Assembly (NCBI GenBank): GCA_018296165.2
Contig: JACKQL020000045.1
Span: 391,687-455,686, forward strand
DNA from: Termitomyces sp. T153
Taxonomy: Eukaryota > Basidiomycota > Agaricomycetes > Agaricales > Lyophyllaceae
Direction of reading: 5' to 3'
Length of the DNA: 64,000 nt
Position 1 is the stretch's first letter, and each line of letters begins with the position of its first letter. The notes below the pieces were generated by a model, which was not told the DNA's origin, did not search any database, and saw only the letters and a program-made list of their open reading frames with translations. A program made the translations under genes and the position numbers. Positions 1 through 12,278 of the stretch are shown here, in pieces.

Positions 1-1096
1 ATGTGATCCTGGGAGGATGGTAAACATGATCATGGATCTGCAATCACATGGTCACAGGAGGTTCATACACATGATCACAACTTTTTTGGCTAGTTTTTTG
101 AGTAAAAATGTCAATGCTTTTTCAACAGGTAAAGCAAACATACACATGATCCTGGGGATGCATTGAAATGCTTTGCCATGTCAACACTTTCCTTGCAGTT
201 AACACCTTAATCATTAAGTATTAAAAGTGAAACTTAATAACTGCAGGATGACATGGATAACATGGTCTTTTGAAACTTAATGATTCAGATCTTAACTGCA
301 GGAGTATTCAAAGAAGATGAAAAAGGTGGACTAATGTTGACATGGCAAATAATTCAATTGGAGAAAGTGTTGACATGGCAATGAATTGGGGCAAATATTA
401 TCTGTAAGTTGTCCAAGCAAGTGCATGCCATTTTTTAATTTTCCTGCAAAATTTATGTAGCCTCAGGCATGTGTCATTTTTTAAAATTTCCCCAAATTAG
501 ATCCCCACTTCTTCTATTGTTTTTGTGTATTTGCAATCTCATACTTTCCCCACTGACAAACTGAAAAGGATCGACCAAAGTCCTAGAATGTCTCATAAGT
601 CAGTAGTGAAATTTTTAACCCCTTCAATCCCATGCTCACTCACATGTTTGAACAGCTCCTCTCCAGTAGAACTAAACCTCAGTGACAAAGTGAAAAGATG
701 AGGATTGAACAAAGTCATAGGATGTCCCATAAGTCAGTAGTGAAATCTTCAACCCCTTCAATTCCATGCTCACTCACACTGTTTGAACAGCTCTTCTCCA
801 GTAGAACTATTTTTGATTCCAGTTCTAGCCAAAGAGGTTCTAACAACACAAAGATTCAACAACTACCTATTCCTCTTTGTATTCAACATTCCGGCCTAGG
901 CATATATACATTTGTACTTATTATTACCTGGCAATGTATAAAATGTCAAGCAGCAGGCAAATCCTTTGTCCTGTCTCCACTTCTTTTCTATTGCCTGCTT
1001 GTCATTAATGTGTGATGGGCCAGATGAGTTTACGATCACAGGCAATATGTGTAAACAATAATATACCATATGTGTATTATTTGTACACTATATATA
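1..1096. other. AT-rich intergenic or transposon debris
   Basis: No gene is recognised. The stretch is AT-rich and nearly free of CpG, as in the rest of the first transposon island. The only structure seen is an imperfect tandem duplication at 551-802. The open frame at 698-1015 lies partly in that duplication and resembles nothing known. Confidence 0.6.
551..802. repeat. Imperfect tandem duplication, about 125 bp unit
   Basis: Two copies, about 551-673 and 680-802, share phrases such as CATAAGTCAGTAGTGAAAT and CTCCAGTAGAACTA. They differ by scattered substitutions and a few small indels, so the duplication is old. No function is evident. Confidence 0.75.
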
Positions 1097-3600
1097 TTCA
1101 TCTGTAAAGGGTGCCCTCCTCAGCCACACTGCCTGCTACTAACCTTCATTAAATTAACATCACAATGTTGATGTTTGACTCACCCTCAATCCACAGTGTA
1201 CCAGCTGTAATTGTTTTCTATTTGACATTTGTGCAATAAATGCTGTCCAATGAAAAACACAACCAATCTCACTGTAAATATAAGATAATCAAAATTGATC
1301 TAGTTTCACATCTGTTTTAAAGGTGTTCAGAATCTACAATTAGATGTGTATTGATTCAGTGTAAATTGCAGTGTAAATGTATCATGTGATGCAAGTAAAT
1401 CAGCATGTGATAAGCATGTACAATAAAATATCCAAGGCAAGTTCAATCCATTTATATTGGAGATTGAGGTCTGACTATGTACTCACTCACCTACTGAAAT
1501 AATGCTCCCTACAATGTTTTCTTCATTTGTATCACTATTTATTGTTGTCTTTATCCATTTGTCAACATTCATTATCACAATCAACATCCTCTAATGTTTA
1601 GGATTATCCACTTATTTTGCCCTTGCACCCACAACACTTCCATGCTCAACAAAGCAAAGAAAGGACTTTCATCAGTTGTGGCAAAGTATATGGATGTGTT
1701 GATGAATTTCAATGTATTATTCCTTTCCTGGTGGTAAGTTATCACTCAAATCACCTTTTTCCAACTAATTCCAATGTACAGAACCCACAATCATTCTCAT
1801 TCCCCTTCCAAATACCACACCTTGCATGGGTATGGCAACAATAACACAATGACTATGACCTTCCACATGTTGAAGAAGCATGATTGCATTTGGAGTTCTG
1901 GTTCAGGTGGGACGAGTTTTTGTTGGATGGCTAGGTCATCACTTGTTGAGCACACAATGTTATCCATTCCTCAAATGAACCAACACAAATTCAATTTTGA
2001 AGAAGAAGAATGGGTATGTATTTCATTTTTTGCACATTGTTATTTCTCAAGAAGCATCAGTGTGGATTTGTCAAGATTTCCAACAATAGTAAATTGCAAG
2101 TCTTTATTTACACAAAGTAATCATTCATTAAATAAATTCTGTACAAATTTTCTTCTCTTTTGATTTTCTCTAGTGGTATCCATTCAAGACAAATGCTTAA
2201 ATTGATTTCAGTATCAAAATTATACAACATGCTGTATGAATCTGATATTTGGTCATGGCATCTAACAAGATATGTTCTGTTCTTTTTTTCAATACAGTGC
2301 CTTGATACTGACCATGGTTTTCCTCTGTTTGAATATGTACACACCATGGAATGCCACAATCTACCACTTTTAGCTGTAAACAAACCATAGATTATTATGC
2401 AGTGTGCCAAGTCCCTGTGATCAGAGATTGTGCCTGAACACAATGATTGATTTTGGTAATTTTGACATCTGATGTGAAGGGGGGTTTATATCATTAATGT
2501 TACATGTCTAGTTGACCATAGGATTGCCACTCTTGACAAACTGTTAAACAAAGGTTGACATCAACAACAAATATGTTGCTCTATCAATGCAGAGCTCAGT
2601 TTAGGATGCAATCACCACATGTAGTGTATAAGACAAGATTTGGTTCACATTATGATATGTACACACAAGTAAGTACCTGTGTTGTGCATTGAATTTATTC
2701 TTCTGCCCCTCTTTATCCCACAGTGAATTGATTCTACTTGAGGTTCAATCACCAAACCAGGTTAGTTGAGATATGCTGATGATGGGTGATGCTGACTCTA
2801 TCTCAAGTTCAACTGTGTAGATAACATCTAAAGCCGTACCCATCCTGCAGGTTTTGTTTGGTGTAGGAGCATGATGGATCATTGCTGCACACATGGTTTG
2901 CCCAATCAGTCCAATGGTCCAAGGACATTGCAAAGTTGTAACCCCTTCCATAAAACTTCATAATGGAAGTGGCAAATCAACCTGGAGGAGTAGTGGTTGC
3001 CGCTCACATATTGATTAAGTTCAGGTATCTAAATGTTAGTTTAGGATATGCACAGTATATGTCATTAAACAAAATATAATTTATTATGACCAAGGAATGA
3101 AAATCAACCATGGGCACTAATGGATTCACCATTGTTGATTCAAATATGTTTACTTCCATGTGACCCTGTCTCAGTACTTCAATTCTCCCAACATGTGGCA
3201 TTCTTGGAAACCTCAACCTTATTACTAGTGATTGAGTCATTATGGTCAAATTGTGACTCTTCAATAACGTATCCACAACAGTTTCACATTGACCCAATGG
3301 ACAGAAAATATCCAGGTTTTGTGGATAGAAGGTCCATGGGTTTAGTACAAGCAGGACACTTGATCCTCCAATGAGGCTACTGCTTGCTTTCAATAAATCC
3401 AGAATTTTCACTCCCTCCAGTCCAAGGCCATTGAACATCCTTGTAACACTGTTGGCAATATAGACCCACACAACAATTTGCAAACTCTTGCATGTTCTTC
3501 CAACATTGTATTGGTCACAAAGATTCAATTGACACAGGATTTGTTCACCAATATCCACTGTCAGCTGCATTAGTCTACTTTCTAACGTTTATAATAAGCA
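1097..3600 (-). mobile_element. Element D: decayed copy of the hairpin-ended cargo family
   Basis: The left edge starts TTCATCTGTAAAGGGTGCCC, a decayed version of the E terminus of elements B and C (TTCATCCRTGAAGGGCGCCC). The next roughly 200 bp align by eye, as reverse complement, with the E-end tail of element C at 31000-31190: both contain the phrases CATTAAATTAACATCACAAT and AAAACACAACCAATC. Another 100 bp around 1390-1480 match the tail of element B. An F-box/nucleotidyltransferase-like cargo fragment follows at 3004-3570. The opposite hairpin end was not found near 3600, so this boundary is arbitrary. D may instead be the distal part of a larger composite that includes the Helitron relic. 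Confidence 0.55.
3004..3570 (-). pseudogene. F-box/nucleotidyltransferase-like cargo gene, fragment in element D
   Basis: The 188-codon frame resembles the cargo at 9763-10604 and 29591-30441. Its N-terminal part, with EQILCQLNLCDQYNVGRTCK, reads like a worn F-box. The middle has GGSSVLLVLN followed by NLDIFCP, corresponding to the SGS..DLDIYVP motif of the other copies, although the first acidic residue is now Asn. The C-terminal part keeps CAYPKLTFRYLNLINM, compared with CAYPHLTFNCCGLINC in the second copy. Loss of the acidic residue and of the paired downstream gene suggests a dead copy. The nucleotidyltransferase reading is an inference from motif spacing only. Confidence 0.55.
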
Positions 3601-4162
3601 TGCGCCATCTTCTTAGTGTTCACAACTTACTTTGATTGGTTCTTGAGCAACAAGCTTTTTTATCTTTGTTCTCTTTTTCTACTTTATTTCCAATGCTTTT
3701 GCTGTAAATTTTCCCTATAGGTTGTTATTGAGAGCTATTACTATAGGAAACCATTACAAACCCTTTTTTTTATGTGAGTCATTCTAGGTTGGTGTATGTA
3801 ACAGAATACTCATTCAATGGCAAAAATTAGCAACATATATTAGGGGATGTTTTATGCATTTCACCAGTGAACACATTTCAACCTTTTAGGAGAGAATCAA
3901 ATCATTGATCATGACAAAACACAGTGACATCTTGCCAAAGGTACTGTCCCTTTTTTTCATTCTACATGTCTATTTTTGTTAGAACCATAGCAATCCTCAT
4001 TCACTTTGACTTAGTGTACAATCACCCCCAGTTTAGCATATGTCTGAAGACTTGATGTGGTGTCTTCTACATGCTGGTGAATTTGAAATCAAGGTTTAAG
4101 ATATAATACAAGTGGCCAACTATATGACCACAATTTTATAGGTTTCATATGTAATTTACACT

Positions 4163-5633
4163 TTATAATTCCATGCTGTTGCTGTCTTCCTTGTCCTTAT
4201 TCGTTCTATTTTTATAGATCTCCCTCATCTTTGATTGAACTTTTTTATTTCCCAACAGAGGATTGTCAAAAGTGTCTTTGCTCACACTAATGGTGAAGCC
4301 ACTGGGGGTCACCTCTGCATCTTTCTTAAGATGTTTGAAAATGTTGAAGCCAGCAAAAGCATTGGTAGCCGCTGTGGAAACAGTGAGCTTACTTGCATTA
4401 TCACAATTCATACCAGGCAATGTAGGAATTAAATGTTTGATAGGAGGTCCATCAGAGATGCTGATGATGCAGACACTGTGCGCATTGATTTGATAAACCT
4501 CCTCTGTTGTTAGCACCCGGCATGCAAAACAATGTGAGAGAGCATGCACCTTTCAGATCAAAGATTTATCCTTCATAATAAAACAATGGAGAGAACAATT
4601 CATCAACATTAAGGTTCCTGGCTTCAATGCTTTGTAAAAGTCCAAGGAGCAACAAGATTGTTATTGGGATTGCAAACGTCTAGTTGTACTAATTTGTTTT
4701 GTACAAGGTTGAAGTAAGGTCCCTAGCAGTCTTGATTCAAATGGGGGTCATAAAATGCCCTGCTTTGTGTCAAAGGTTCTTGAAGAGTGTAAAATCCATA
4801 TCAATGAATTATAATAACAGGTTTACCTTCAAAATTCCCCAATTTACCAGAAGACATTGTCACAACTGAATCTCTGTCTGAGTGTAAATCTGAAAGGGAA
4901 CACTTGGTTAATTTTTTAGTGGTGGAACATTCCTTATTTGGATTCTAACAATTAACAATATCAGTCTGGACTGAATACCGAGGGAAAACAATGAATGATA
5001 CTCACACCATATTTTGGCAGCATATGAACAATGATATGGTCCTTTGTTGTTATTTTGTCCCCATCTGCATTCTGCACCCATTTGCAAATGGCAACATCCT
5101 AAAAAAATAAACAAATGTGAACATCTGGAAAATGTCTCCATACCACTGCAGATTCTAATTCCTTCTTTTTGTCTGCATCTTGGATTGCATTCAGCATCCC
5201 AATTTGATTGTTGAAAAGTGTGCACAGTCTTCTTGTTCCACCAGTAGGCACCTTGACTGACAAAACATCCTTTGTTTTTGAATCATCTTCCAAAACTTGG
5301 ACCTGAGCAAATCTGTTATTTAAAGGCATCACAGTAATTTATCCTGATGGTTCATACCAGTTCTCCAGAATGTCCTGCATAATGGTTCCCTTTTGCTGCA
5401 ATGATTGTTCCAGCCTTTGTTCCTGCAATTTCACCACAAAGGTTGGTTCTAAAGTCTTGTCCATTGACATCCTTGTAAGTGTAGTTGCCCGACCATGGCT
5501 CAACATTGTGACAAAAGTCTACAGGGAAGTTTGCTTCTCCCAGGAATGCACTCCCCATATTAATCAGACTCTCCTCCATTGACTTGTACAGGCCATCATT
5601 CTGTTCTGCTATCAATTTGGAAGAAATAGGCAT
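4163..5633 (-). pseudogene. Unrecognised frames downstream of the Helitron helicase
   Basis: Three minus-strand frames (5352-5633, 5099-5332 continuing to about 4908, and 4163-4549) follow the helicase. They contain phrases such as NVEPWSGNYTYKDVNGQDF, KVPTGGTRRLCTLFNN and TLPGMNCDNASKLTVSTAA. They could be exons of a single captured gene or a C-terminal extension of the Helitron protein. I do not recognise the family. Splice-like junctions between them were not resolved. Confidence 0.35.
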
Positions 5634-5763
5634 GAGAGTGTGGATTGAATAAATGGTAATGGCATTTGTTGTTTCTGTAGTGGTAATTTATACATGGTTT
5701 GAAACAAAGAATCATGGGACATTCACCATCTGCACACTGAAAATTGAAACAATCAGGAGTGAG

Positions 5764-7203
5764 TCATCCCATTGTAGTCTCATGCTCCATCCTTCTTTTT
5801 TTGTGTTTAGATGCACTCTGGCCAATGTCAGGGAGGTGAGACAAATTGTCTGAAATTTTATATTTTTGAATACAACGAGGGGAGAGTTTCTCCATAGTGT
5901 GAGATACATACAAGATGACTTGTTCGACCTCAGTCAAAACTGCTGATGTGTTTGCTGTACCAGCAAACTCATCCATTGATTGGATGCGATATCTATGTGC
6001 TTGATCTAATTCATTGATATGTTGTGTTGCCTTCAGTATCTCAATGCTATTGCCATGTTTCAACAATGTACTTCATTGCAAGATTTCTAGACATTTTCTG
6101 TCACATCACATGTCTTTGGACAGAGAACAAGTAATCCTCTTTTTGAGGAAAAAACATAGAACAGTGACTCCATTGAGAGAATGCACTCTCGACAGCATAA
6201 CATATAGTGATTCTGTACCACTGCAGGATTCCAAATCAACAATGACATGGTCCAGAGTCATCCTCTGCACTCTATGGGCTGTCATTGCAAATGCTGGTAC
6301 AATGGAAACTTGAGTGCACAAGATTGTCCACTTTGATTTGTTATATGGATGTTCAAACTTCAATGTTACTGAATTGGCAATTATAGGATAATATCCTGCA
6401 GGTAGATTTTGCATTGGTGTTTGGTCCACTTCTGGACAATGGATGATGACTGACATCAAATGCTGAATTCCATGAACATCCACTGTATATGTGATTTTCT
6501 TGATTGTACCTCTTGTACCATTTGTGATTCTGCCACCCACATCAAAGTTGTGTGCCACTAGTACTGGCATTCCCAGCACCAGAGGTATTTTGCCCAAACA
6601 TTGCTTTGTCTTTCCTGAATGCAAGCATTGTAGCTGTTCTATCAACACTTTGTCTTCAATAACCCCCCCTGAGTTTGTATTTTTTGTACTGATATGATCA
6701 ATGGCATAATACCAGTGAAGCTCTTGCCCTGTGTTGAGAGCAAATTGTTTGGCCATGCATTCATTTAATGCATCCTTTGCAGCATTTGTAGCAACTATGA
6801 TTGGTACAGCCCTCCAGCCAGGATCTTCATTGACATCCAATAATGACAATACATGCAAATGTAGAAGGTCATTGTCTCTATTGTTACATCTACCCTCCCT
6901 CAACCTAGATAACAATTCTACAAATCTACCATTATTGTCACCCATCTGCCAATGCTGTTGTGTTAAGAAAACTACTGTCTGCACTGATAACCAGAGCAAT
7001 TTCCCAAAAATTATATCCTGTCCCACACTTGATTTACTACATTTTTCCCCATCAATTCTCCCATATAACCTTGCATCAGTGGGGGGAGGAAGTTGTGCAA
7101 AATCACCTGCAAAAATGACATTCATACCTCTAAATGCAGATGGATTGCCTTTTGCCACTGACAGCGCATGACTGATTTGTGTTAGACACCAACAGCTTAG
7201 CAT
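5764..7203 (-). pseudogene. PIF1-type Helitron helicase, C-terminal half
   Basis: The main frame (6106-7203, 365 codons) opens just before helicase motif II: VIFAGDFAQLPP is the characteristic GDxxQLPP of PIF1/RecD helicases. It continues through LGMPVLVAHNFDVGGRITNG and ends with AFAMTAHRVQRMTLDHVIVD and YVMLSRVHSLNGV, the motif V and VI region. The normal family pattern is AMTxHKxQGxT and YVxLSR, so the Gln-Gly of motif V is degenerate here. A C-terminal continuation in another frame lies at 5764-6066 (LDQAHRYR). Walker A is absent. The protein would unwind DNA during rolling-circle transposition if intact; this copy cannot be functional. Confidence 0.85.
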
Positions 7204-8098
7204 GCAGCATTATCTGGTTTGTCATAACAAGATTGTAGACTTTCTTGATTTACATCTGGTTTGACAAGTTCAATGTGGTAAGGTAGGAAATCCCAACTCT
7301 CAATGTCCTCCAATGCTGGTTCATTTATAACTATATGATGATACAAAGGGTTATGTATCTTTAACCACTTCAAGGCAGCACAGATGTGATCTGCACAAAC
7401 AATTAGAGGTCTTGCATGTTCTTTCAACCATTTTGTAGATGGTTGCTCATTTCTGACAAACAACACACACACACACAGGGGTTACAATCTCTTCAACTGA
7501 AGGAGGTAATATACTTGCAATGCTTCCAGGATCCTGAGGAAATATTATAGTATGTCCATGCATTTTTTTCTGTACACCAGGTAAGTTTTTGCCTGAACCT
7601 TTGTTTTGAATCTACACTATATATTGACTGGGATGATGCAATGAAATGACAGATTCCTCTACTGTGTTCAGATCCTGCAGGACTTGTGGCACCTTGCCCA
7701 AATACATTTTATTGGCCAAAGCAAATTTTGGTAGGTGATTTTTCCTTATTCAGATTCAAACACTCATTACATAGTTGAAGAAATGGAGTCCCATCCAGAC
7801 TTTGTATTATGCCATTGGGATCAATAAGCAAATTCTGCAGAGGTCCAGTGTGTACTGGCAGTAAATGTTCAAACTCTTGTCTTTGCATGTCATCTACACT
7901 ACCATCAACTGATTTGTTGTACTGCAATCCAGATAAAGGCATATTCTGGATATCCTCAGTAGAATCAAGTCCGATAGTAAATGGAGTAGTACATCCTGGG
8001 TAATGGAGAAGGGCAAGATGTAACGAGTGACATGAAATACATGCAGTGTCAAACACAGGCATATTTCTGGAACAACAAGCACAGAGTAATACATGCAA
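7197..8098 (-). pseudogene. Helitron protein N-terminal region (DUF6570-like)
   Basis: The minus strand encodes a Cys-containing piece (FLQLCNECLNL), then in a shifted frame at about 7730-7640 FALANKMYLGKVPQVLQDL followed by NTVEESVIS. This is the recognisable signature of the region in front of the Rep domain in fungal Helitron proteins. Next come GHTIIFPQDPGSIASILPP and, at 7197-7472, VLFVRNEQPSTKWLKEHARP with LPYHIELVK. The frame ends at 7197 where the Rep domain should begin. Function in the intact protein is unknown. Frame changes and stops show that this copy is dead. Confidence 0.7.
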
Positions 8099-8383
8099 AC
8101 AATCTGATGAGGTTGCTTCTCAAAACATTTCAGTGAGCTTTGACTTGAGATTATGCAAAGCACATGATGGCTAAGATGAATCTAAATGTTTTTTGGAAAA
8201 TTTCATCGATGGCAAGTTGTCAATTTTGCCTTTCCCTTTAACCAAGTGATGAGCATATTTCTTCAATAAAGTCTGCATTTGACAAAGCAATGCACCAGGC
8301 TTACAGGGAATACTATACATACTCAGGAGAAGCTGAGCAGCTTTTGAACTAAGCTTGGGTATTATGTGAGAGAATAAGTGAGA

Positions 8384-8977
8384 TTAAATTTCATCATTGG
8401 AGGTGTTGACACTGCTACAATTTTCTGTCTGATTCTGATGAACAGCTTGCATCCCATCTGAAGATAACACTTCATGTGAGAATGCACAACATGCAACGTT
8501 CCAACCACCTGTAGAACAAAGACCATTAAATGTATGTGCCATAATACCTGCTGCAATCTGCTCATCCGACCCTACACATGAAATTCCATGGGATGCTGCA
8601 AGGTCTAACAGTTCATGCTGCTTTAATCTTGTGGAAGCCAAAAAGATACTAGAGGGAATGATGCAGATAGCTCCCATATCCCATTTATGCAACAATTCAT
8701 GCAGACATTTTAAATGTTGTAACCTGTTGAACCCAACTTTATTGAGACCCAAACAGGAACAGTACAATTTCAGATCATCTGAGGATACTGCAGCATAGGA
8801 CACAATACCATCCAAGAGGTGATACCAAATCAGCAAGGAATCAGCATCTTCAGCCAGATATCCACATGTATCTGTAGCATGATTAGTGCAGAGTCCATTT
8901 AACAAATGATGGACCAACAAAAGGATACTTTTGTTATCTGATTCACAACAAGTCAGACATGGTTTGTGAGTATGCAA
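8384..8977 (-). pseudogene. Helitron protein extreme N-terminal region (tentative)
   Basis: A 197-codon minus-strand frame upstream of the DUF6570-like region. It contains LKQHELLDLAASHGISCVG followed by MAHTFNGLCS, a helix-turn pattern (LxxLAxxHGI...I..H...G.C) of the kind found at the start of fungal Helitron proteins. Cys pairs at the beginning (CLTCC) may be zinc ligands. The assignment rests on position and a weak pattern, and the frame could equally belong to an unrelated captured gene. Confidence 0.4.
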
Positions 8978-9294
8978 TTCATAAGAGACTTGTCCAGAAA
9001 AAAAGTTGCATGAAAACTGTTTGTCTGAAAAAGCAACAAATTCAACAGATCGTTAATCCTGGGTTTGTTAAATGAAGACAAAGATGATCTATCAGAGTAG
9101 ATATGCACAGATTCAGATCTCAAAACATTGGGTCTACCTATTGGTGCAGGCAGAACAACACCTTTGAAGATATGTAAAATATATCAAAAAGACAAAATAT
9201 AAAATAAGCAGTTACCTTGAAATCTAGATTGAGTTGATGTTAAGCAAAAATCTGCTGCTGCTGTAGGAGACAATCTGAAAAGCAAACAATGCTC

Positions 9295-9546
9295 TCAGAA
9301 AAGCATGAACCAATCAAGTCCCAAAACAATGCCAGACACATCTGCAATACAAAAAGTCAACACAGTAGAAAATTCAATCCCTTCAGCAGTTGAGAACACA
9401 GGTAGACAAAGTGATTGAGAGGACAATAACACAGAAGTCTCAAAGAGGCGTCGAGGCAACTGGCTAATGGCCACGTTGGGATCAAACAAGGCATCAAAAG
9501 AAAGATCACCAAGTAATACCACTATAGAGGATGGAATAGTCATCAA
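9295..9546 (-). pseudogene. Retropepsin-like small cargo gene, copy 1
   Basis: The 83-codon frame is homologous to 30624-30989. Shared blocks are LSFDALFDPNVAISQLPRRL (compare LPFDASFDPNVPVSQLPRHL) and CIADVSGIVLGLDWFMLF (compare CIADVPCIVLGLDWFALF). The second block resembles the C-terminal hydrophobic-hydrophobic-Gly motif of Ty3/gypsy proteases (ILGMDWL type). The first sits where the catalytic DSG/DTG triad would be, but reads DPN in both copies. It lies about 215 bp downstream of the F-box/nucleotidyltransferase-like gene on the same strand, the same order as in element C. Confidence 0.5.
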
Positions 9547-9762
9547 ATATGAGGAAAGGAAACAAAAGTCTCACATGCTTAAAAAGCTGATACTCTGTAT
9601 TTTATAATGTCTCATGAATCATGAGTGAATATCAAAATACTATATCCAATGATGGTAATATTCTAAATAAGGTTAATTTTGGAAATAGTATATATCTTTA
9701 AGGGAGATGAATAATGGAAGCCAAATGAAACATACAAATTGTAGAAGGATATCAGAAAGGTT

Positions 9763-10604
9763 TTAACCAAAAGCAAGCTTCCAATGTGTATTTCTATTGA
9801 CACCCATTTCAGAGTGAGGACCATGAATAGGAATCACATCTGCAATGCAGAAGGTGAAGATGTGGGAATCATTAAACATATGGAAAGTAAGCAGACAGTT
9901 CCCATCAATGCCACACTCATGATGACTAAAGATATCCCAATGCTTGATATTCAAAGCAAGGTCAAACCTCCGAGCTTGATATTTGGCAATGGCTTCAACA
10001 AGTGTCAGTGTAATTGAACCATCAGTGAAATGCAGACAGTTGATGAGACCACAACAATTGAAAGTCAAATGAGGATAAGCACAGACAATGTCAGTGTTGG
10101 ACATGAAATTCATAACTGGGGTTGAATGGAACCAAGTAATGGGATGAAGTGTGTTATTGGTGGATGAAAGGATGACATCAATAGTGTGACCCTGGAGAGC
10201 AAAGTGAACTACATCTTCAATGCATCCATCATGATTGTATCTGTCTGGCAAGGACCCCTCCTCCAATTGATATCCATAGACAAGCGTGAGTTCATCCATG
10301 ATTATATTGCACTTGCAGGTGGGCACATAGATGTCCATATCAGTGAATTCAATGTCACCAGAGGGAAACAAAAGAGAGAGTATAAGGAGCCTGACACAAC
10401 ACTCTGTGTTGCATTTAACAAGCATAAGAAACTATTGGGATGAAGACCAAAAAGTGATAAATGCTCATGAATGTTGTTGGCTACAAAGTTTTGGACATCA
10501 ACTTGAAGGGATGTGCCTGCAAGAATTGCAAGATTGTGCAAATCAAGTTTCTTCAATATGTTAATCAGTTTGTTGGTGGACATGCCCTTAGGAAGATGGG
10601 GCAC
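9763..10604 (-). pseudogene. F-box/nucleotidyltransferase-like cargo gene, copy 2
   Basis: Two overlapping frames form one frameshifted gene. The N-terminal frame (10302-10604) has KLDLHNLAILAGTSLQVDVQ, an F-box-like helix set, and SVVSGSLYSLFCFP. The C-terminal frame (9763-10425) has FPSGDIEFTDMDIYVP, then HTIDVILSSTNNTLHP and FHSTPVMNFM followed by DIVCAYPHLTFN. The SGS..DMD combination fits the GS-x(9-13)-DxD signature of pol-beta-type nucleotidyltransferases, an inference from motif spacing. It shares blocks throughout with 29591-30441. An F-box would link to SKP1 in an SCF ubiquitin ligase. The frameshift makes this copy non-functional as read. Confidence 0.6.
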
Positions 10605-11606
10605 TGTAGATTAAAATTGATCAATGTGAGTGAAAAAATTTGTAAGAAAAAGCAAACGTGTAATTCCAAACATATTGATCATGATTTGAGTGAATAAGAG
10701 TGGGCCTATGAATTAAAGGAGTTTAATAGCAACATGAATTTAAGTTATATTTTACTTTTGCATGTAAGACTAGCTTCACCAAGATGATACAAACTCAGTG
10801 GAACCAAGAGGGGTGAAAAGGGAGTAATATTAACACAATAATATATATGTGAACTGAAACAATGAGAATGAGAAACAAAAAAAGGAGTTATTATCCACAA
10901 CCATAAAGGGGTTATTGTTGACAATAAGATGACATCACAAATCAGACAAAAAAGTGATAACAATGAGATGTTGAAAGAAAGACAGACTACAGATTTGTAT
11001 TGCAATGTTCATATACAAAAGCAGGATGAAAATGCTGCTGGAGGATAATGAGCAACTAGCAAGAAAAAGAAACACACAGCATACCACATCCTCAGATGCT
11101 TTCAGTGCATCCCATCCAGCCAAACCAAAATATAAAGGTAACATCTGCCACACATTTTTGTGCTGTTCTGCATGTGTCACCACGACCTTGGCAGCACACC
11201 ATATACAAAAGAGCAAAGACCAGACAGGGTTCCATATGGTAAGTGCCTCAAGAGTGGTATAGCATGAAAGAGTAGCTTTGCCAAAGAATGAGCGACTGAT
11301 TTCATCTTGGGCAGCAAGACAAGAGGTAGGGTGTAAACAACAACTGCCAGGAGTCCAATTAAACAACCAAGATCATGTATGCTCTGTCTGGGCTGACAAT
11401 AACCACTGCCTACTGACACACACTCTGATGATGTCAGCTGGGTTCATACACACAACTGTACCATCTACCCGGGTGATGCCAGACTGAATTTTATGCTTGA
11501 ATTGAATCAAAAGAAGGTTAAAGAAAAAAAACTGAATGTTATGAACCAACAGATAACATTTACAGATATGGTACAACAGTGCAGGTACACAAGATTGAAG
11601 ACCAAA

Positions 11607-12278
11607 TGTCAGGACCACAGTCCTGGAGGGGGACTCTTACAGGAGCCAAAACCACCTTGGGGAGGTGATGCCAACAGCAAGTATGTAAATAGGGAAAGAA
11701 ACTAAGAAACTAAGAAATGAGAGCGAGTAATGAATGAAGAGAAGATCAGATAACAACAGAACACAAACAAGATATCAGGTAATGTCAAGGCTGGGGTGTA
11801 GCTACAGACTAAGGGACCTTATATAGCTGTAGGACACTGCCAAAAGGAGAAGATGGAAGTGATCTAAGTCATAGCAGGAAGTGATCTAAGTCATGAGAAA
11901 GCAATCTGGAACAAGGAAAGCAATCCTGGAAGTGATCTTGGACAGGTGGAAGTGATCTGGAACAGGTGGAAGTGAGCTGGAACCTGTGGAAGTGATCTGG
12001 AACCTGTGGAAGTGATCTGGAACCTGTGAAAGTGATCTGGAACCTGTGGAAGTGATCTGGAACCTGTGGAAGTGATCTGGAACCTGTGGAAGTGATCTGT
12101 GCCTGTGGGAATGATCTGGAACAGGAAAAGCGGTCCTAGAGGTGGCTAAAACCTGGATGTGGCTGAAACAGGACTGTGGCTAAGATCTGGGGGTGTGGCT
12201 GAGATCTAGAGAGGGACTGTGTAGAATCTGAGGTTGGATAATAGTGAAGGGAAAGGAGGAATGGAATGGGTCATGACA
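11607..12278. repeat. LTR 1 of the triple-LTR element (672 bp)
   Basis: TG..CA ends. It contains a 20-bp minisatellite and a TATA-like stretch (CCTTATATAGCTG) at about 11818, a plausible transcription start region. It shares the AGTGAGCTGG variant and an extra 22-bp unit with LTR 3, unlike LTR 2. Confidence 0.9.
11930..12100. repeat. 20-bp minisatellite inside LTR 1
   Basis: About eight to nine head-to-tail units of CTGGAACCTGTGGAAGTGAT with small variants. Equivalent arrays lie at about 13060-13222 and 14200-14370 in the other two LTRs. Confidence 0.85.

Larger units (their letters stand above)
4163..8977 (-). mobile_element. Helitron relic, internally deleted
   Basis: On the minus strand from 8977 to 4163 the pieces lie in Helitron order: an N-terminal helix region, a DUF6570-like region, the segment that normally precedes the Rep domain, then directly the second half of a PIF1-type helicase, and then unrecognised C-terminal or cargo frames. 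The HUH Rep nuclease domain and the Walker A half of the helicase are missing between 7197 and 7203. Numerous stops and frameshifts interrupt the frames. Ends were not defined. Hairpin-ended elements lie on both sides, so the relic may be the remnant of an autonomous partner, which is an inference. Confidence 0.7.

Noticed and set aside
6731..7171. 146-codon plus-strand frame
   Set aside because: Antisense shadow of the Helitron helicase region with GDFAQLPP on the other strand.
11930..12100. Regular short repeats that could suggest a CRISPR array
   Set aside because: Units are contiguous 20-bp minisatellite copies without unique spacers, and the DNA is eukaryotic.
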